DNA of 7,980 bases from Pseudonocardiaceae bacterium (lineage in GTDB: Bacteria > Actinomycetota > Actinomycetes > Mycobacteriales > Pseudonocardiaceae). The notes beneath the pieces were generated by a model that saw nothing but the letters and a program-made list of their open reading frames with translations, ran no database searches and was not told where the DNA came from. The translations under genes were made by a program, and so were the position numbers. Location of the stretch: assembly GCA_025937115.1 (NCBI GenBank), contig JAICSB010000135.1, positions 1 through 7,980 of the forward strand, read 5' to 3'. Positions 5,324 through 7,980 of the stretch are shown in pieces; positions within the stretch are counted from its first letter, which is position 1, and each line of letters begins with the position of its first letter.

Positions 5324-5821
5324 TCACTTCGCAGGCGATGCGGCAGGTAGGTCGGAGTTGAAGGTGCTGACCACCGCCTTCCACGACCCGTCGGCCTGCT
5401 TCTTTCAGACGTCGAAGAACTTTCCCTTGTCGATCGGGGGATTGGCGAACGCGTAGGTTCCTATGGCGTAGGCCAGGTCGCCGGAGCGGGACACTTCTAC
5501 CTTGCTGGTCTCTGCAGAGAAGGTCGCCCCAGCCGGAACAGACGCGAATGCCTGCATCCAGGTCTGCCGAATCTGCTCTTTGGTCTGGGCGATCGGAGCG
5601 TTGGGCGCCAGCAGGACCGCTCCGTCGCCGTAGTAGGACATGGTGGCGTCGATCTGCCTGGCCCCGAGGTCCTTGATCCAGGCCGTTTCTTCTTGGCGGA
5701 TTGTCGCCGCCGCCTCGGCGGTAGAGTCAGCCGGAGCGGTGGAACAGGCCAGCACTGACGCGGTCAAGCCGGTGCAGCTGATCGTCAATGCGATGAGGCG
5801 CCATGCGCGTTGCTTCGCCAT
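5324..5821 (-). pseudogene. SnoaL/DUF4440-like lipoprotein, interrupted by an in-frame TGA
   Basis: ATG 5821 follows GGAGA with a spacer of about 7-8 nt. Residues 1-25 are a lipoprotein signal (MAKQR, a hydrophobic core, then VLAC with Cys26 as the lipidated residue), so the product should be anchored on the outer face of the membrane. Residues 37-160 resemble the NTF2-like SnoaL/DUF4440 fold: an early helix with EETAWIKDL, then DATMSYYGDGAVLLAPN, IRQTWMQAF, and a strand before the break. Codon 139 is TGA (5407-5405), after which the frame continues with KKQADGSWKAVVSTFNSDLP to TGA at 5326-5324. The continuation is exactly the expected end of the fold, where relatives usually have V-W-K-K, so TGA most likely replaces a TGG Trp codon. 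The truncated product would lack the last two strands. Readthrough of UGA, or a sequencing error, cannot be excluded. Confidence 0.8.
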
Positions 5822-5907
5822 TGTCTCGTCTCCATTCCAATCTGAGCCTCGGCGTCGGAGCTGAGGTCGGGCCCTGGCTCCCACGGCTACCGACCATAAA
5901 GGTACGA

Positions 5908-5944
5908 GCGGCGCGGCGCGGCGATACGAGTAATCGACTACTCG
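5908..5944. repeat. GCGGC tandem triplet and adjacent small inverted repeat
   Basis: GCGGC occurs three times in tandem (5908-5922), followed by CGAGTA (5927-5932) and TACTCG (5939-5944), a 6-bp inverted repeat with a 6-nt spacer. This lies 87 to 123 nt upstream of the lipoprotein start on the minus strand and may be an operator or promoter-adjacent structure. Confidence 0.3.
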
Positions 5945-5977
5945 AATCAGCTGCGTCGCGTATGATCGCGTGACCGA

Positions 5978-6822
5978 TTAGGCGGAAAGACCGGGGCAAG
6001 ACAATCGCGTCCGGCGGTGTGGCAGTGCTACGCATAGCCGGGGTTTAGTGGCCGTGGAGCAATCCACGACGCATCGCTGCGCATCAGGGAGTTGACCGAT
6101 CCGGGCCGACACCAGCTCCACCAACCCTGGGGACAGCGTCGGCTGCCCCGACCACCGCCATACCCCAGCGACCTGCTCCACCGGCTGGCCTCCAGCTCAC
6201 TGTCGACCAGCTGCCGCAGATACAGTGCATGGCCCTGGGTGATGGACCACACCCGGCGCGCGGCGGCGGCGTCCACCGGACCGCTGAGCCGGGCCCCCAC
6301 CAGGACGGCTGTTTCATCCTGGGACAGCGGCTGTAGCTCCAGCCGCGTCAGGTGCCCGTCTTTCCACAGCGCGGTCACGGCGTCCGGCGCGGTCTCCCCG
6401 GTCCGCAATGTCAGCACCAGTGTCGCCGTCCGGCGCAGCGCCAGCCGGTGGACCAAAGTCGCAGACAGATCATCCAGCAGGTGCGCGTCGTCCACGCCGA
6501 CGATCACCGCGGCCTTTTCGGCACCAGCCAACAGCGCGTCGCTGGCTTGGCGAACCAACCGAGCCGGATCCGGGCCGACCACACCCAGCGTCGCCGCGAA
6601 TGCGCCCAACGGGAGCGTCCGCGCCGAGGCAGTGGCCACCGCCCACCGGGTCAGCACGCCTCGCCGCTGCGCTGCCGCCAGCGCCTCCCGGGCTAATCGG
6701 GTCTTGCCTACCCCAGGGGCCCCGGCCAGCACGATCCCGGCGGGCCCATTCCGGCGACAGATCAGCCCGCTGATCACACTCAGCTCCTCGGCCCGCCCGG
6801 TCAGCGGCCACGTCGGGGCCAT
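5978..6822 (-). pseudogene. Truncated, frameshifted LuxR-family AAA ATPase regulator (LAL type)
   Basis: The ATG at 6822 opens with PLTGRAEEL, the usual entry to the ATPase domain of large LuxR-type (LAL, MalT-like) regulators. Walker A is GAPGVGKT (residues 34-41), Walker B is VIVGVDDAH (about 106-114), and LTLRTGE (about 138-143) fits a sensor region. After Arg217 (codon at 6174-6172) the sense frame shifts by one base: VAGVWRWSG, then LVELVSARIGQLPDAQRCVVD, a familiar LAL segment, are found in the neighbouring frame (GTG 6181 to stop 5978). Homology-like sequence stops at about 6062. Intact relatives are around 900 residues with a C-terminal LuxR helix-turn-helix that binds DNA; nothing of that remains. 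The start has a poor ribosome binding site. This is a 5' relic of a transcription regulator; a stand-alone ATPase product of 264 aa is possible but unlikely. Confidence 0.8.
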
Positions 6823-6906
6823 CCCCAGAGGGTAGAGACCACTACCAGCAGCCGGTAGAGCTCATCGTTAGGTCAGGCCACTGCTTCGCGGGACGCTGCA
6901 GCCCGG

Positions 6907-7524
6907 CTAACGGTCCGCGCCGTCGTGTCCGGCCTGCCGGAGCGCACGGCGGGCGCGCACAATGGGCAGCGGGTCCAGCGGGTGGCGGGCCAGGTGTCGC
7001 ACGATGGCACGGGGCACGGTGCGAGTGAAAAAGACGCCCACGTCAATCGACTCGCGCACCGCGCGCACGTGTTCGCGAGGTATCCGGGAGCGGATGAATC
7101 CCTGGCTCAAATCGTTGAGATCCGCCCGCCGGAAGGCCTCGGCGAGATCGGCATGGCGGCCGCGGTAGGCGGTCAGGTGATGATGCTTGGCGACGATTAC
7201 CGAAAGCTCGTCAGCCCAGCGGCCGCGTCCGGTGCGCTGCAGCCAGGATTCCATGGTGCGGATCGAAGGTCCCAGATAGTTCAGCGAGCTGAATACATCG
7301 ATGTCGTGGAAAGCTGCCGCGATAGCCAGCTTATCGTCGCGGTGATCCTGGTCAGGCACGAGTACGCGAGCCATATTGAAGACGCGGTAGGCGTGGCCGC
7401 GGTAGCTGCTCCAGCTGCGCTCATCACCCCGGGCGTGGTCACGATGGGCTTCGAGGATCTCCTCGATCAGGGGGTGGGTTTGCAGGAGGTCGAGGTGCCC
7501 TCCTGTTGTCTGGGGTTCGCTCAT
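6907..7524 (-). CDS. HD-domain protein (probable metal-dependent phosphohydrolase)
   Basis: This 205-aa soluble protein has the HD superfamily metal-site pattern: His44 (YRGHAYRVFN), the His73-Asp74 pair (AAFHDIDVF), and Asp135 (RRADLNDLS). A run of three histidines (AKHHHL, about 114-116) may add ligands. HD proteins of this layout hydrolyse phosphoesters of nucleotides or related compounds, but this single-domain type has no fixed substrate, so none is assigned. ATG 7524 is supported by AGGAGC about 6 nt upstream. The C-terminal third is rich in Arg and has no recognised motif. The gene is separate from its neighbours: the LuxR-family relic lies 84 nt downstream, and the group II intron 5' end lies about 87 nt upstream in the opposite orientation, close enough to replace part of this gene's promoter. 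Confidence 0.85.
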   Translation of the reverse strand: MSEPQTTGGHLDLLQTHPLIEEILEAHRDHARGDERSWSSYRGHAYRVFNMARVLVPDQDHRDDKLAIAAAFHDIDVFSSLNYLGPSIRTMESWLQRTGRGRWADELSVIVAKHHHLTAYRGRHADLAEAFRRADLNDLSQGFIRSRIPREHVRAVRESIDVGVFFTRTVPRAIVRHLARHPLDPLPIVRARRALRQAGHDGADR

Positions 7525-7555
7525 GTGAAAGCTCCTGTGCGTCCAGTAGTGATTG

Positions 7556-7579
7556 GTGGTTGATCAGATGAGTGGTTGA
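7556..7579. promoter_or_regulatory. Direct repeat upstream of the HD-domain gene
   Basis: GTGGTTGA occurs at 7556-7563 and again at 7572-7579, start to start 16 nt. This is in the 87-nt strip between the HD-domain gene's start and the intron end, so it may be an activator or repressor site for that gene. It could also be chance. Confidence 0.25.
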
Positions 7580-7611
7580 CGACTGATTCGTAAGCTCGTC
7601 GTCGCTTGCCG

Positions 7612-7980
7612 GTGTGAGTCCGGTCCGGGTAACCGCCAGGGGGCCCGGTAGCAGGCTGGCGGTCTTGTCTGGAAACGGGCGGGGTCGAAGCCCAGCGTCG
7701 AGCGTCCAGATCTTGGGGGCGTGCAACCGAACGGTCCGTAACGTGAAGTGAAGCCTGCCGCGTCGTTACCTCACCTGCCCGGTTTCGGGTGGGGCGAGGG
7801 AGTGCCGAGCCCGGAGGAGAAGGGCGAAGGCCGTGGAAGCGGTGAAGAGCCTGGAAGCGCAGCCGTGAAGGACTCCCCGGCGTAAGGGGCGCGGAACGTT
7901 CGGATAGTGGCGGCGGGAACTGGAGAGGCCCTCCCCGGCCCAGCCGACTGCGCGCAGCGGCGGGAGCGTGGCGACCTATA
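7612..7980 (+). mobile_element. 5' portion of a group II intron (continues beyond window)
   Basis: From GTGTG at 7612-7616, a match to the conserved GUGYG intron start, the sequence is non-coding, very GC-rich and full of stems, as expected of intron domain I. Clear pairings include ACCGCCAG (7632-7639) with CTGGCGGT (7656-7663), and CCTC (7769-7772) with GAGG (7796-7799) enclosing CCCG-GTTT-CGGG. Purine-rich joints such as GTGAAGTGAAGCC (about 7743-7755), the AACGTTCGGATAGTGG block (about 7895-7910) and a lack of any good reading frame also fit. By general knowledge, domain IV with a reverse transcriptase/maturase gene and then domains V and VI should follow on the plus strand outside the window. 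The identification is from motif memory and folding by eye. Another structured RNA is possible, but RNase P RNA and tmRNA signatures are absent. Confidence 0.65.

Noticed and set aside
6092..6835. A 247-aa plus-strand open frame opposite the LuxR-type relic
   Set aside because: It is Ser/Ala/Arg-rich with no motifs, and is a shadow of the opposite strand, which carries clear Walker motifs.
6925..7563. A 212-aa plus-strand open frame opposite the HD-domain gene
   Set aside because: No ribosome binding site or family motif; the minus strand has the His/His-Asp/Asp pattern and a good start.
7612..7980. RNase P RNA or tmRNA as an alternative for the structured 3' region
   Set aside because: The expected RNase P signature blocks and the tmRNA tag frame and tRNA-like ends were not seen, while the GTGTG start and stem pattern fit a group II intron better.

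Overview
The window looks like chromosomal DNA from a high-GC actinobacterium, most likely a Mycobacterium or close relative. This rests on overall GC richness, heavy G/C use at third codon positions, GTG starts, purine-rich Shine-Dalgarno sites, and the families present (DUF1059, GDT1-type transporter, a LuxR-type AAA regulator, SnoaL-like lipoprotein). No species assignment is attempted.

Layout. Positions 1-168 carry the 3' end of a membrane-anchored protein. It is followed by a 74-nt structured repeat (197-270), then a DUF1059 small protein (533-706), which converges through a perfect 18-bp palindrome on a GDT1/UPF0016 transporter (806-1486, minus). Upstream of that on the same strand lie a frameshifted SAM-dependent methyltransferase (1568-2565) and a dienelactone hydrolase (2662-3405), separated by a long inverted repeat. 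A 35-codon tail resembling the end of a MarR-type regulator (3444-3551) sits between the hydrolase and a divergent isochorismatase/nicotinamidase-like cysteine hydrolase (3620-4165, plus). A hypothetical helical protein follows (4255-4521).

The middle holds the most distinctive item: two paralogous membrane microproteins of 48 and 51 aa, arranged tail to tail (4694-4840 plus, 4853-5008 minus) with 12 nt between stop codons. Next come a second copy of the 74-nt repeat in inverted orientation (5214-5287), a SnoaL/DUF4440-like lipoprotein gene interrupted by TGA at a probable Trp codon (5324-5821), a truncated and frameshifted LuxR-family AAA ATPase (5978-6822), and an intact HD-domain protein (6907-7524). 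From about 7612 to the end, a GC-rich, non-coding, highly structured stretch has the features of the 5' part of a group II intron.

Functionally this is an accessory-looking patchwork and not one pathway. Intact genes cover metal handling (GDT1), small-molecule hydrolysis (dienelactone hydrolase, cysteine hydrolase, HD protein) and unknown membrane microproteins. Three or four neighbours are broken, suggesting relaxed selection, or base-calling errors in the case of the two single-base shifts. The two least explained signals are the pair of 74-nt repeats, which lie in the same orientation 28 and 36 nt after a stop codon and show compensatory stem changes, and the mirrored microprotein pair.
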